Below are positions 1 to 8,299 of a stretch of DNA of 64,000 nt, one piece after another. Both the position numbers and the translations under genes were made by a program. Positions within the stretch are counted from its first letter, which is position 1. Each line of letters begins with the position of its first letter. Source of the stretch: Solibacillus isronensis (GTDB taxonomy: Bacteria; Bacillota; Bacilli; Bacillales_A; Planococcaceae); NCBI RefSeq assembly GCF_023715405.1, contig NZ_JAMBOC010000002.1, positions 186,001 to 250,000 on the forward strand, in the 5' to 3' direction. The notes under the pieces were generated by a model, which saw only the letters and a list, made by a program, of their open reading frames with translations, ran no database searches and was not told where the DNA came from.

Positions 1-65
1 CACTTAGTTCTGAAAGATTTTGGATGACTTTGTTTTTCAATTTTAACCCCCCTCATCTCATTAAC

Positions 66-79
66 TAGACTGCAGTCTA
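66..79. promoter_or_regulatory. Perfect 14-bp palindrome, probable TetR operator
   Basis: TAGACTGCAGTCTA reads the same on both strands and lies about 50 bp before the TetR-family gene at 128, next to an AT-rich stretch that could hold the -10. TetR-family proteins commonly bind such dyads in their own promoter. That it is the operator of this regulator is inference. Confidence 0.6.
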
Positions 80-127
80 ATTTTACAATAGAATAAAAGA
101 GAAGTAAATGTATAAAGGGTGATTTAA

Positions 128-724
128 TTGATTAAAAGAGAAAATAAAATACATAAAACAGAAAACAAAAGGGAATTCATCATAAGGATTGCCATGCAGT
201 TGTTTAAAGAAAAAGGATATAAAAATGTCAGTGTCGATGAAATTGTACAAGCCTGCAATTCATCCAAAGGTTCGTTTTACCATCACTTTAAGTCAAAGGC
301 TGAAATTTTAAATGAGCACTTTGCCTTGGCAGATAAGTATTATGAACAATTGTATAATGATCTACCAATACAATTATCACCAAAAAGGCGATTACAGCTC
401 TTTTTAGAGAACGTATTTATTTATTTAGAAGAAACGTTTGGACGTGAGTTTTTATCCGTAGTTTACTCTACTTCTTTAGAATCTGAAGCTCATTTATATT
501 TCAGGAATCCTAACCGTAAATTATTTATGTTATTTGAAGCATTAATTACCGAAGTTATTGAAGCAAGCCCAACAAAACCTGCCTTATCACTCAAACAATT
601 AAAACTCGCCTTTACCCAGCTCGCAATGGGCGTCATTTATCATTGGTGTACCTTCCCAGAAGATCAGTCTCTCCAAGAAAGTGGTACGAGTGCATTACAG
701 CATTATTTAAATGGCTTTTCGTAA
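128..724 (+). CDS. TetR/AcrR family transcriptional regulator
   Basis: A 198-aa one-component repressor. The N-terminal helix-turn-helix spans about residues 18-60, with the family signature of a GYKNVSVDEIV helix followed by SSKGSFYHHFKSK. The C-terminal two thirds is the variable ligand-binding and dimerisation domain. The start is TTG at 128, preceded by AAAGGGTG; no ATG fits better. A perfect palindrome 50 bp upstream suggests autoregulation. It is transcribed convergently with the secreted protein at 807, sharing a bidirectional terminator. No efflux gene is adjacent on this side, so its target may lie left of the window. Confidence 0.9.
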   Translation: MIKRENKIHKTENKREFIIRIAMQLFKEKGYKNVSVDEIVQACNSSKGSFYHHFKSKAEILNEHFALADKYYEQLYNDLPIQLSPKRRLQLFLENVFIYLEETFGREFLSVVYSTSLESEAHLYFRNPNRKLFMLFEALITEVIEASPTKPALSLKQLKLAFTQLAMGVIYHWCTFPEDQSLQESGTSALQHYLNGFS

Positions 725-732
725 AGATTTAA

Positions 733-781
733 AAAGAAACAAAGGACAACCCAAACTCCTTGGATTGTCCTTTGTTTCTTT
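733..781. terminator. Bidirectional terminator between convergent genes
   Basis: Perfect 17-bp inverted repeat with arms 733-749 and 765-781. It is A-rich on one side and T-rich on the other, so it can end both the tetR-type gene (+) and the gene at 807 (-). Confidence 0.85.
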
Positions 782-806
782 GTTGTATGGCACTCTATCT
801 CAAATA

Positions 807-1649
807 CTACTCTCTCAACCCTTGCCAGCTTTGCACATAGTGGATAGCTACTCCGCTAAAATAACGATTTTTAGCATAATGACCCACCACTTGGTTGAGC
901 ACTTGGTTCATCTTGATTTCACCTTCAGCAGCAAATGTTATATAAGGCTCATCTGGAAACGGCATTGTTTCAACACCAATCACAACCGGTGTTTGATACT
1001 TCTTTGCATAACTCATTTCATTTTTTGTAATGCTCTTTAGTGCGGCAACTGTATTGCGATAGGCCATTATGGAGATGCCGTCTGTATTCGCAATCATCCA
1101 CTCTGCCAAGTTGCCTTCACCAAATTGGTTATAATATAGCACTTCATCATACCAGAATGGGATGTCCGTCTCTAACCTTAATTCTGTACAGCGTACTTTA
1201 TAGAGGGCGTGTTGTATTAATTCTTGATACTGACTGACTGCAAGGTTTCGATTCTGTTCCCATAATGCAGATAAATAAGGCTCTACATCTAAATGGACTG
1301 CTGTGAATTTCGATGCAGGATATTCCTGATGGTATTGACTGATCCATGCCCATAACGCATCAAAATTTGCTGTATTCCAATAAGGACCACCATCCAGTGC
1401 CTGCACTTCAATATTTGCTTCGCGCATCCTGTTAATAAAGGCTGCGTACACATCATTCGGTAATGCTGGATCAATCTGCAAATAAACGGTCGTTACTTCT
1501 TTTTCTATTAGAAAATGGATCGTTTGCTCATCTGTAATCGTATGGGTATGCCAAAGCCAAGTTGATTTTGTATTATTTTGCTGTGCCTGTGCATCATTCA
1601 TTATAAAAATGACTCCTAACATCATAAAAGCAGCGAATAGTTTTTTCAT
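807..1649 (-). CDS. Secreted protein, putative TIM-barrel glycosidase-like
   Basis: A 280-aa protein with a clear Sec signal peptide (MKKLFAAFMMLGVIFIMNDAQAQ). The mature part has spaced strand motifs (TVYLQID, VHLDVEPY, LRLETDIPFWYDE, DGISIMAYRN, VVIGVET) that look like a TIM barrel with an acidic centre, as in GH18/GH113-like folds. The DVEPY and ETDIP acidic residues could be catalytic. The exact family was not recognised, so substrate and activity are unknown. The start ATG is preceded by GGGG at suitable spacing. It appears monocistronic. Confidence 0.65.
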   Translation of the reverse strand: MKKLFAAFMMLGVIFIMNDAQAQQNNTKSTWLWHTHTITDEQTIHFLIEKEVTTVYLQIDPALPNDVYAAFINRMREANIEVQALDGGPYWNTANFDALWAWISQYHQEYPASKFTAVHLDVEPYLSALWEQNRNLAVSQYQELIQHALYKVRCTELRLETDIPFWYDEVLYYNQFGEGNLAEWMIANTDGISIMAYRNTVAALKSITKNEMSYAKKYQTPVVIGVETMPFPDEPYITFAAEGEIKMNQVLNQVVGHYAKNRYFSGVAIHYVQSWQGLRE

Positions 1650-1786
1650 TTACATTCCCCATGTTCATTCGTAGTTGTTATTTTTAGTATAAATCATTGT
1701 ACCCTTCAGGAAGAATTATATTTCAAAAAATCTGTGAACTAGGCCTTGCGATGGAAAAAGGAATGGCGTTTTAAACACTCACAAAT

Positions 1787-1817
1787 AAGCTCGCTGCGTG
1801 GTAGGAGCAGCGAGCTT
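1787..1817. terminator. Terminator hairpin
   Basis: Perfect 11-bp stem AAGCTCGCTGC / GCAGCGAGCTT with a 9-nt loop, just after the stop of the minus-strand SLH protein. Confidence 0.8.
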
Positions 1818-1831
1818 TATTTATCGGTACG

Positions 1832-3895
1832 TTATTTCACCAATTTATTCAATACAACAGCCGCCTGAGCCCGTGTTAACGATTGCTTCGGATTGAACTC
1901 ATTATCAATTCCTGTCATAATGCCCGCCGCTTTCAGAGAGGCAACGGCTTCCTTTGCATACGCGGAAATTTTCGCATCATCCGTATAGGCAGGTGCTTCG
2001 GCAGCTGTAATTTGGCCGTTCGCCTTCAATGCATTGTAAACCGCAACGGCAAATGCTTCACGCGTAATCGGTTTTGCTGCACCAAATACTTTGTTGTTTA
2101 CTGGGCTGATGAACTCGTTTGCCACTGCCCATGAAACAGCTACTTGTGTTACAGGTGCTTTCACGTCATTGAAACTCGTAACATCACTTCCCGGTGTACC
2201 CGCCAAACGGTGCAGTACCAGTGCGGCATGTGAACGGCTAAACGGCTTGTTTGGCGCGAATGTTGTCTCATTTACCCCTTTAAATAAACCGCGCTTTGTT
2301 ACGTTTGCAATAGCATCTTTATCCGGATGATTTTCAGCGTCTTTAAATGCGATCGGATCATCCATTACATTCAACACTGTTACCGTACCACTCACTTCAT
2401 GACCAACGATTAGCTGCGGCTTGTCTTCCTTCGTAATGACGGCCATTCCTTCTGGTGAAACATCACCTTTGATATCATCCGAGAAGTCCCGTAAGTTCAA
2501 ATAGTCTACAAATTTTGGGCTTGCCGGTTTTGTGATGTTGTACATCATGACACCACCGATGCGCTCCAGTCCAATGTATGCAAAGATTTCATCACCTACT
2601 TTGCCGATCTTTACATCTTCCGGCTCGGGTCCTTTTTTGCCGCTGCGACTATCAAGTTTTACGTTCGTATTACTTGCGTTGAAATGTTCAGGATGGTGCT
2701 GTGCTGTCATTGTTTCAAAATCACTGCCGCTATCGAACACGACATCCATTGTCTCAGCATCAAAGATCGCAAATGAACGTGCACCGAAAATATAGTCCTG
2801 CCCTTCTACAAAACCTTCGTAGCCAGACGTATCATATGTTACGATTTCTTCTTCCGTTTCGATTTCATTCAGATGGAAGTTTTCGCTGTCTTCCTCACCC
2901 CATTCGCGTCCATCGCCTTCATTGGCCGTGACGAGATAATCTTTGCCGTTAATCGAGACGGCCGCCATTCCATCCGGCATATAGATTCCGAAATAGTTTT
3001 CATTTTTAATCTCGATTTTGCCGTCTTTCAATAAGTCGATTTCATTGCCGGGCTTGCTGTGGTCTTTGAAGCCAAGCCCTTTCACAGACACCACTTCATT
3101 TGATGTTAAATCAATAGTGGCAACGGCATTGTTTTCCTGTAACGCTACATATGCTTTTGTGCTCTCTTCATTAACTGCTATGTATTCTGGCTCTAAATCA
3201 TCAGAAGGGTTCGTATTTTTCTTTAATATTACATTGTCTGCCACAAGCTCAGCGCGCTTTTCAGGTGTATCGAATGCATCGAAGAAAAGCGTCTCTTCTG
3301 TTAAAACGTCATAGCCGTTTGCTGTATCAATTACAGAAATGCTGCCTTTCGGGTCCACAATATCCTTGCCATAACCTTCACGCGGTTCGCCTTCATTTGC
3401 CGTTAAAAGCTTCTTCCCGTCTGTTGTGAATGTAATGTTATCCGGTTGACTGCCTACTTTTGTAGCGCCAAGAAGCTTGCCTTCACCAGTGAGTATCACG
3501 GCATAACCGGCAGTATTGTAGCCTTTTGCCTGTACAGACACCGCAATCACATTTTCTTTCGGATGCACCGTAATACTTGTTAAGTCCCCGTATTCAAAAG
3601 TTTGGTCGAATGAGGCAATCGTTTTCGCGATATCAATCGAAAGGAAAGGCTTTAAATTCATTGCTTCGTCTTTTGTATAGTTGAGTGAGATTGCTTCGAT
3701 TTTTTTCGTTTCGCCATTTACGACATATGTTGCATGTGAGTGCGGGTTATACGCAACGATTTCCGTTGTACCGCCATCTTCATTTTGAACACCTGAATCA
3801 TAGCGGGCATCCAAACTTAATGCTGCTTCTGCGACAATGGCAGGTGTAGTGACCGCCGCTCCAATAAGTGCAGCAGCTAATAATTTCCTAGACAT
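1832..3895 (-). CDS. Secreted choice-of-anchor-I type protein with C-terminal SLH domains
   Basis: About 687 aa. A signal peptide (SRKLLAAALIGAAVTTPAIVAEA) is followed by a long beta-propeller-like region with repeats such as GYAVILTGEGKLLG, PEYIAVNEESTKAYVALQENNAVATID and GEDGREWGEEDSENFH-like segments, typical of choice-of-anchor-I/alkaline-phosphatase-associated surface proteins. The last ~170 residues hold S-layer-homology repeats (FNDVKAPVTQVAVSWAVANE; YTDDAKISAYAKEAVASLKA), predicting non-covalent attachment to wall polysaccharide. A further in-frame ATG lies at 3904, only 1 nt from the AAAGGTGG ribosome binding site. The ATG at 3895 has about 10 nt spacing and is preferred. A hairpin covers this ribosome binding site (see 3901-3943). 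Confidence 0.8.
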   Translation of the reverse strand: MSRKLLAAALIGAAVTTPAIVAEAALSLDARYDSGVQNEDGGTTEIVAYNPHSHATYVVNGETKKIEAISLNYTKDEAMNLKPFLSIDIAKTIASFDQTFEYGDLTSITVHPKENVIAVSVQAKGYNTAGYAVILTGEGKLLGATKVGSQPDNITFTTDGKKLLTANEGEPREGYGKDIVDPKGSISVIDTANGYDVLTEETLFFDAFDTPEKRAELVADNVILKKNTNPSDDLEPEYIAVNEESTKAYVALQENNAVATIDLTSNEVVSVKGLGFKDHSKPGNEIDLLKDGKIEIKNENYFGIYMPDGMAAVSINGKDYLVTANEGDGREWGEEDSENFHLNEIETEEEIVTYDTSGYEGFVEGQDYIFGARSFAIFDAETMDVVFDSGSDFETMTAQHHPEHFNASNTNVKLDSRSGKKGPEPEDVKIGKVGDEIFAYIGLERIGGVMMYNITKPASPKFVDYLNLRDFSDDIKGDVSPEGMAVITKEDKPQLIVGHEVSGTVTVLNVMDDPIAFKDAENHPDKDAIANVTKRGLFKGVNETTFAPNKPFSRSHAALVLHRLAGTPGSDVTSFNDVKAPVTQVAVSWAVANEFISPVNNKVFGAAKPITREAFAVAVYNALKANGQITAAEAPAYTDDAKISAYAKEAVASLKAAGIMTGIDNEFNPKQSLTRAQAAVVLNKLVK

Positions 3896-3900
3896 AGACA

Positions 3901-3943
3901 ACATTCCACCTTTACATTTTTTCTAAGTGTAAAGGTGGAATGT
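3901..3943 (-). promoter_or_regulatory. 16-bp perfect hairpin sequestering the ribosome binding site
   Basis: Arms 3901-3916 and 3928-3943 are exact reverse complements with an 11-nt loop. In the minus-strand mRNA the 3' arm contains the AAAGGTGG Shine-Dalgarno and an ATG, while the 5' arm is its exact complement. The structure would mask translation initiation of the SLH protein gene. Nothing else seen there explains a perfect arm over an RBS. Confidence 0.65.
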
Positions 3944-4020
3944 TAAGGTCATATGAAGGATTTGTTAGAGTTTGTAAGTATTGTTGTGCTGGGTGAAATG
4001 AAAGTCCGAGGAAAGTAGAG

Positions 4021-4228
4021 AGTTCCGGGTTGAAAGTAGAACAGATCGGGGCGAAAGTAGAACTCTGTGCCTTGAATGTAGAACGAAAGCTAGGAAAAGT
4101 AGAACAACTTGGCTCAAAAGAGGAATGGTTCGGGAATATTAGAAAGTTCCGGCTTGAAAGTAGAACAGTTCGGCCAGAAAGTAGAACTTGGCACTTTGAA
4201 TGTAGAACGAAAGCTGGCGAAAGTGGAA
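4021..4228. repeat. Two imperfect ~84-bp direct repeats built on GAAAGTAGAAC
   Basis: Copy one is about 4021-4104 and copy two about 4145-4228, roughly 80% identical. Each contains AGTTCCGGNTTGAAAGTAGAAC and TTGAATGTAGAACGAAAGCT. The 124-bp offset is not a multiple of three, so the 90-codon open frame crossing it does not keep the repeats in phase. It is read as an intergenic repeat rather than a gene. Confidence 0.7.
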
Positions 4229-4326
4229 AAAGCTGCTCTTTTAAAATACCCTACTTAAATTTCCCACAAAAACAAGTACCATTTTTCAATTCTTTCATAT
4301 GATTTATATGAAAGGGGGAGAAGGTT

Positions 4327-4629
4327 ATCGTCTATACGGAAACGATTGATCTTCAAGGTCATTTATTTACTGCGGTAACGGTTCAATTACCTAAAACAAC
4401 CTTGCTGACGATTTCGAATGAGCATGGGTACATTATGTGTGGTGCACTCGATGTTGGTCTGTTAAATGAAAAGTTGGCCGATCGCAAAATCATTGCGGGT
4501 CGTGCAGTAGGTGTTCGAACGATCGATGACTTACTAAAAGCGCCACTGGAATCTGTCACATACGAAGCGAGAGCGTACGGCATTGAAGAAGGCATGATTG
4601 GCGAAGAAGCTTTATTAAAAATGATTTAG
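4327..4629 (+). CDS. yunC: YunC-like DUF1805 protein, apparent ATC start
   Basis: The 100-aa translation closely resembles Bacillus subtilis YunC: FTAVTVQLPKTTLL near the start, then GYIMCGALDVGLLNEKLADRKI, GRAVGVRTIDDLL, APLESVTYEA and a GEEALLKMI tail. The family is conserved in Bacillota, biochemical role unclear. The first ATG (4402) would delete the first 25 residues of the conserved domain. Upstream in the same frame there is no ATG, GTG or TTG before the stop at 4309. ATC at 4327, six bases after GGGGGAG, gives the family length and the expected (M)VYTETIDLQG beginning. Either it is a genuine non-canonical start or a start-codon mutation. Confidence 0.8.
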   Translation: MVYTETIDLQGHLFTAVTVQLPKTTLLTISNEHGYIMCGALDVGLLNEKLADRKIIAGRAVGVRTIDDLLKAPLESVTYEARAYGIEEGMIGEEALLKMI

Positions 4630-4686
4630 TTACATTGTAAGTTCTCAGGTGATGAGCTCCACCCCAAAAAAAGTTCCATGCAAAAA

Positions 4687-4716
4687 ACCGCTCTTTCAAT
4701 TTCTTGAAAAAGCGGT
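4687..4716. terminator. Terminator hairpin between convergent genes
   Basis: ACCGCTCTTTC pairs with GAAAAAGCGGT (one mismatch), flanked by A-rich and T-rich runs. It serves yunC (+) and possibly the gene at 4749 (-). Confidence 0.7.
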
Positions 4717-4748
4717 CTATCTATTTTTATTGACGTGATTACGTACAA

Positions 4749-5060
4749 TTAGATTGCTTTATTATAATAGGAAGCTTTTGACCCTTTACTTCTTTTCACA
4801 GCTAGAAGCTCTTCTAATTTTTGAATATATTCACGGTCTGCCGATATTCTTGTAAGGCTTGTTAATAAATATGGTCTTAATCCGGAATTGATTTTTTGGC
4901 AACGCGCAAGATTGATCAAATACTTGGCCATCTTAAATGACTTTAAGTGCGTATGTCCATTTTTAAATTCCTTCTTCGTATTGACGACCATAAATTCCTG
5001 CTTTCGCCCTTTATAAAAAGGAATAATAATAAACTCATCTTTTTTGAAAATTTGATTCAT
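4749..5060 (-). CDS. Conserved hypothetical protein, 103 aa
   Basis: Basic, Lys-rich soluble protein with no signal peptide or membrane segment. The start ATG has a strong AGGATGAGG ribosome binding site. The N-terminal half (FIIIPFYKGRKQEFMVVNTK) looks like beta strands; the rest is helical and basic (LTSLTRISADREYIQKLEELL). Family not recognised. It stands alone between two terminators. Confidence 0.6.
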   Translation of the reverse strand: MNQIFKKDEFIIIPFYKGRKQEFMVVNTKKEFKNGHTHLKSFKMAKYLINLARCQKINSGLRPYLLTSLTRISADREYIQKLEELLAVKRSKGSKASYYNKAI

Positions 5061-5542
5061 ATTATCCTCATCCTTTTCTCGAATATATTCAAAAACGACC
5101 TTTCACATACGGAGAAATAGTGATCACCCCGTTCCTTTTAATGCCCCTCCCGCCTCTCCTTTTTATTGGTCTTACGTTTCCATACCCTATTTACCGCTTA
5201 CTTTATTCCATGGTTGAATAAAAAAGCACTTTTTTAGGTATTATTAACAGTTCGGATATGTTTTTACATTTAATTAATATAGGATATTACAGAGGAAACG
5301 CATTTGACAGGACTATCGCTTGAATTTCACTGAATTTTCTGTAAAATAAAATCAAGTTCTATCCACTACTTGTAATGTTTTGCTCTCACACTACATTTAC
5401 GAGGATTGGGTTGGGCTTTCTTTATCGTACTCTGCTTGGCAAAATAAACGATAAAGTTCCGCTTATTGGTATTTTACTGGTAAGATAAATGGAATAGACT
5501 GAAAAGCCGTACTTATTTTCCGGGAACACTTTAATTATAGAA
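5061..5542. other. Intergenic region without recognised gene
   Basis: AT-rich stretch with no convincing open frame or ribosome binding site on either strand. An imperfect dyad around 5446-5500 (AAACGATAAAG...GATAAATGGAAT) is the only structure noticed. Confidence 0.4.
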
Positions 5543-5587
5543 AAAAGGCTACATTTAAAGTAATTGTTTCTTTTAATGTAGCCTTTT
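5543..5587 (-). terminator. Terminator of cobT
   Basis: AAAAGGCTACATT / AATGTAGCCTTTT arms (5543-5555, 5575-5587) with A/T tails, just after the cobT stop. Confidence 0.85.
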
Positions 5588-5618
5588 TATTGAATTTTAT
5601 TATATGAATTTTTTTATT

Positions 5619-6677
5619 CTACTTGGCTACTAAAAGCGCTGCCGCTTCTTCCAACGTGACCATATTCGTAACCATCGAACAAGCCGCATCAAGAATCGGG
5701 AACGCTAATGCAGCACCTGATCCTTCTCCAAGTCGCATATTCATATGCAGCATCGGTTCCAGTCCTAAAAGCTCGGCCGCAATTTTTGCACCTGGCTCTT
5801 CCGATAAATGTGACGGTATCAAATATGCTTTCACATTCGGATTTAATTTATAGGCGATTAATGCTGAAACGGTTGAAATGTACCCGTCAACTACGACCGG
5901 CACACGGTTCGCTGCTGCTGCAAGGAAGATTCCTGCCATCCCGCAAATCTCAAGTCCGCCTACTTTTGACACTACATCAATCGGATCATCCGCATTCGGC
6001 TCATTCAATGCAATTGCTTTTCGAATAACTTCGGCTTTATATTTAATGCCGCCAGCTCCGACACCAGCACCAAAGCCCGTTACTTCCAGCGGATCGCAGC
6101 CATGAAGTACCGAAAGCACCGCAGCACTTGGCGTCGTATTCCCTATGCCCATTTCACCTGTACCGATAAGATTGATACCGTTTTGGATCGCTTCTGTTGC
6201 GACTTCAATCCCTACTTCAATTGCCTGAATCGCTTCTTCTCGGGTCATCGCTGGACCTTTCGCCATATTGTCTGTCCCGTATTTCACCTTTTTAATAATG
6301 ACCCCTGCGTCTTGAGGTAAGTCTTCTTTTACTCCGATATCTACCGGAATGACTTGTGCATTCGTGATTTTCGCAATCGTACACATTCCTGTCGTCCCTT
6401 TTGGAAAGGAAAGTGTTTGGAATACCGTTGTACCTTGCGGGTTCGGCGTTACCCCTTCCTCATATACTCCGTGGTCTGCAGCCATGACGATCATCGCTTT
6501 GTTATCGATTTTCGGCGCAAGCTCACCGGTAATTGTAGCAATTTGCATAGCTAAAGATTCGAGCTTCCCTAAGCTTTGAGGCGGTTTAGCTAATGAGTCT
6601 ATGTACTGACGTGCTTTGTCTTCCATTTGTCGGTCGATTTCTTGAATTTGTTCAATCGTTTGCTGTAGTAATTTCAT
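5619..6677 (-). CDS. cobT: Nicotinate-nucleotide--dimethylbenzimidazole phosphoribosyltransferase CobT
   Basis: 352 aa, normal family length. It transfers phosphoribose from nicotinate mononucleotide to 5,6-dimethylbenzimidazole to make alpha-ribazole phosphate, the lower ligand of cobalamin. Family hallmarks: AKPPQSLGKLE near the N-terminus, MVMAADHGVYEEGVTP, GTGEMGIGNTTPSAAVLS (phosphate binding), KVGGLEICGMAGIFLAAA and HLSEEPGA; a C-terminal GEGSGAALAFPILDAA motif includes the conserved catalytic-loop Glu. The ribosome binding site GGGGGAAACG precedes the ATG. It is a single gene with no other cob/cbi gene beside it, controlled by the upstream cobalamin riboswitch, which suggests salvage of corrinoids rather than complete synthesis at this locus. 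Confidence 0.95.
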   Translation of the reverse strand: MKLLQQTIEQIQEIDRQMEDKARQYIDSLAKPPQSLGKLESLAMQIATITGELAPKIDNKAMIVMAADHGVYEEGVTPNPQGTTVFQTLSFPKGTTGMCTIAKITNAQVIPVDIGVKEDLPQDAGVIIKKVKYGTDNMAKGPAMTREEAIQAIEVGIEVATEAIQNGINLIGTGEMGIGNTTPSAAVLSVLHGCDPLEVTGFGAGVGAGGIKYKAEVIRKAIALNEPNADDPIDVVSKVGGLEICGMAGIFLAAAANRVPVVVDGYISTVSALIAYKLNPNVKAYLIPSHLSEEPGAKIAAELLGLEPMLHMNMRLGEGSGAALAFPILDAACSMVTNMVTLEEAAALLVAK

Positions 6678-6784
6678 GTTTCGTTTCCCCCATTAGAATG
6701 AATTTTTGACAATAAAAATAGCCTGCAGTTTATTCGATAACAAATAAACTACAGACATATCCAGTGTCTATAAACAGTAAGCAT

Positions 6785-6962
6785 ACTTAGGCAGGTCTCC
6801 TGGCTCAGATTCATGATTTCATAGCCCCTTCCCAGATTGACATCCAGTGGGCTTTGCTATGAAACTCCTCTATACAGTGTTGGGATTACGCTAAAGCTTT
6901 TCACTTTATTCCCTATTCTCCCTTAACGGGCACCTAATGCTTGATGAATTTAACATTACTTT
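6785..6962 (-). ncRNA. Cobalamin (B12) riboswitch upstream of cobT
   Basis: On the minus strand the segment reads GGTGCCCGTTAAGGGAGAA near its 5' end (6895-6935) and ends with the B12 box AGCCAGGAGACCTGCC (6790-6805), both matching the adenosylcobalamin riboswitch consensus. It lies about 110 nt before cobT in the same orientation. Binding of cobalamin would be expected to reduce cobT expression. Confidence 0.92.
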
Positions 6963-6999
6963 ACTTTGAACCTGTCTTCTCGTCAAGGGGTCTATGCAT

Positions 7000-7923
7000 T
7001 CAGCTTCTATACGTCTCCCCAATCGACAACGTTTTCAGTTCCACCTCTTCCAAATCCACGCGCTGCCAATGATTATGCAGCCGGTCAATCGCTTCTTTCG
7101 GTGTATCATCCGCCAGCATATAGGCACCGTAATGCATCGGAATAAACACTTTCGCTCCGACATCACAAAACGCCTGGATCGCTTCTTCCGGTGTCACGTG
7201 GGAGGCATGCATAAACCATTCCGGCTCATATGCGCCGATTGGCATTAGCGCTGTATGTATGTTGAAGCGTTCGCCAATATCTTTGAAGCCTCTAAAATAC
7301 CCGCTATCTCCGGCGTAATAAATACTTTGCGCATCCGATGCCGTTTGCAATATGAAGCCGCCCCAATGCGAGGTATTCGTATCCCAAGGCATGCGTCTTG
7401 TCCAATGGTTTGCAGGAACGAAATGAATTTCAAGCGCACTTGATTCATGCTTGTCATACCATGATAGCTCGGTAAAGTTGTGCAACTTATGACGCTTCAT
7501 TAAAGAACCGAGCCCTTCCGGAATAAGAAATAATACGTTGGGATTTCGTTTTTTCAATTTCTTTAACGTCGGTACGTGCAGGTGATCGTAATGCGCGTGT
7601 GAAATGAGGACAATATCAATGTCCGGTAATTCATCCAGCCGCAACCCCGGCTCTGCCAACCGTTTCGCTACACCCATCCATTTTGCCCAAACCGGATCCG
7701 TTAAAATATTGAGCCCTTCTTTTTGAATTAAAAAGGTCGAGTGGCCGATCCACGTAACGGACTGCTCCGTGCGATTACTTTTTAGAAACGCAATTTGCTT
7801 TTCCTCACACTGCGGTACTTCGTAATCGACAACTTTCTTTTGCTTTGATCGCTGCCATTTCAGGACATCTATAAAAGTACCGAGCCGGTCATCTTGGTCT
7901 AAATTTGTAAAGCGTTTTCTCAT
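7000..7923 (-). CDS. MBL-fold metal-dependent hydrolase (UlaG/NAPE-PLD-like)
   Basis: 307 aa, cytoplasmic. Metallo-beta-lactamase-fold features in order: VTWIGHSTFLIQ near residue 60, the metal motif ISHAHYDHLH near 107-116, NHWTRR, YYAGDSGYF and IPMHYGAYM. The N-terminal RKRFTNLD leader and WTRR motif resemble the N-acyl-phosphatidylethanolamine phospholipase D-like branch widespread in bacteria; the physiological substrate is unknown. The C-terminus lies close to the riboswitch; it is preceded by a small membrane protein gene 15 bp upstream, possibly one operon. Confidence 0.85.
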   Translation of the reverse strand: MRKRFTNLDQDDRLGTFIDVLKWQRSKQKKVVDYEVPQCEEKQIAFLKSNRTEQSVTWIGHSTFLIQKEGLNILTDPVWAKWMGVAKRLAEPGLRLDELPDIDIVLISHAHYDHLHVPTLKKLKKRNPNVLFLIPEGLGSLMKRHKLHNFTELSWYDKHESSALEIHFVPANHWTRRMPWDTNTSHWGGFILQTASDAQSIYYAGDSGYFRGFKDIGERFNIHTALMPIGAYEPEWFMHASHVTPEEAIQAFCDVGAKVFIPMHYGAYMLADDTPKEAIDRLHNHWQRVDLEEVELKTLSIGETYRS

Positions 7924-7938
7924 CGCAGCACTCTCCTA

Positions 7939-8280
7939 TTAATAAAGGCTTAAATTCCTCCGCTGATCACCCAGCTGTGGTTTCATTATTATCCTTGCAA
8001 AAAAGTAAACAAAAAAACTTAAAAAAGTCCCGAGTACAGTAAAGCTGTTTGATACCGGAATAGATGAAGCGATAACGCTCATGATATTTAATGTGTAAAA
8101 TACTATTACTCCAATTAACGCAACTGTCATCACTTTATTTTTTCTTGCCAATTGTTTTCGATACAGCGGGCTGCCAATGCCGTTCCCGCTATGCTTTGTC
8201 TCTTTAATTTGTTTAACTAAAGCATAAATTAAACATGCAATAATGATTCCAACTACTGCAAATCCAATCATATCATCCAT
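7939..8280 (-). CDS. Small membrane protein, 113 aa, three TM segments
   Basis: Hydrophobic segments at about residues 4-20, 49-70 and 76-97, with a basic cytoplasmic linker (SPLYRKQLARKNK) between the first two. Family not recognised. It is followed 15 bp later by the MBL hydrolase and preceded 19 bp by another membrane gene, so this is a probable four-gene minus-strand operon (8829 to 7000). Confidence 0.65.
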   Translation of the reverse strand: MDDMIGFAVVGIIIACLIYALVKQIKETKHSGNGIGSPLYRKQLARKNKVMTVALIGVIVFYTLNIMSVIASSIPVSNSFTVLGTFLSFFVYFFARIIMKPQLGDQRRNLSLY

Positions 8281-8299
8281 TTCAATTTTCCCCGTTTCA

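Noticed and set aside
711..1237. Plus-strand frames opposite the secreted TIM-barrel-like protein
   Set aside because: Antisense shadows of a gene with clear signal peptide, start site and terminator.
4030..4302. 90-codon plus-strand frame over the AAAGTAGAAC repeats
   Set aside because: Repeat period 124 bp is out of phase, translation is low-complexity and no ribosome binding site precedes it.
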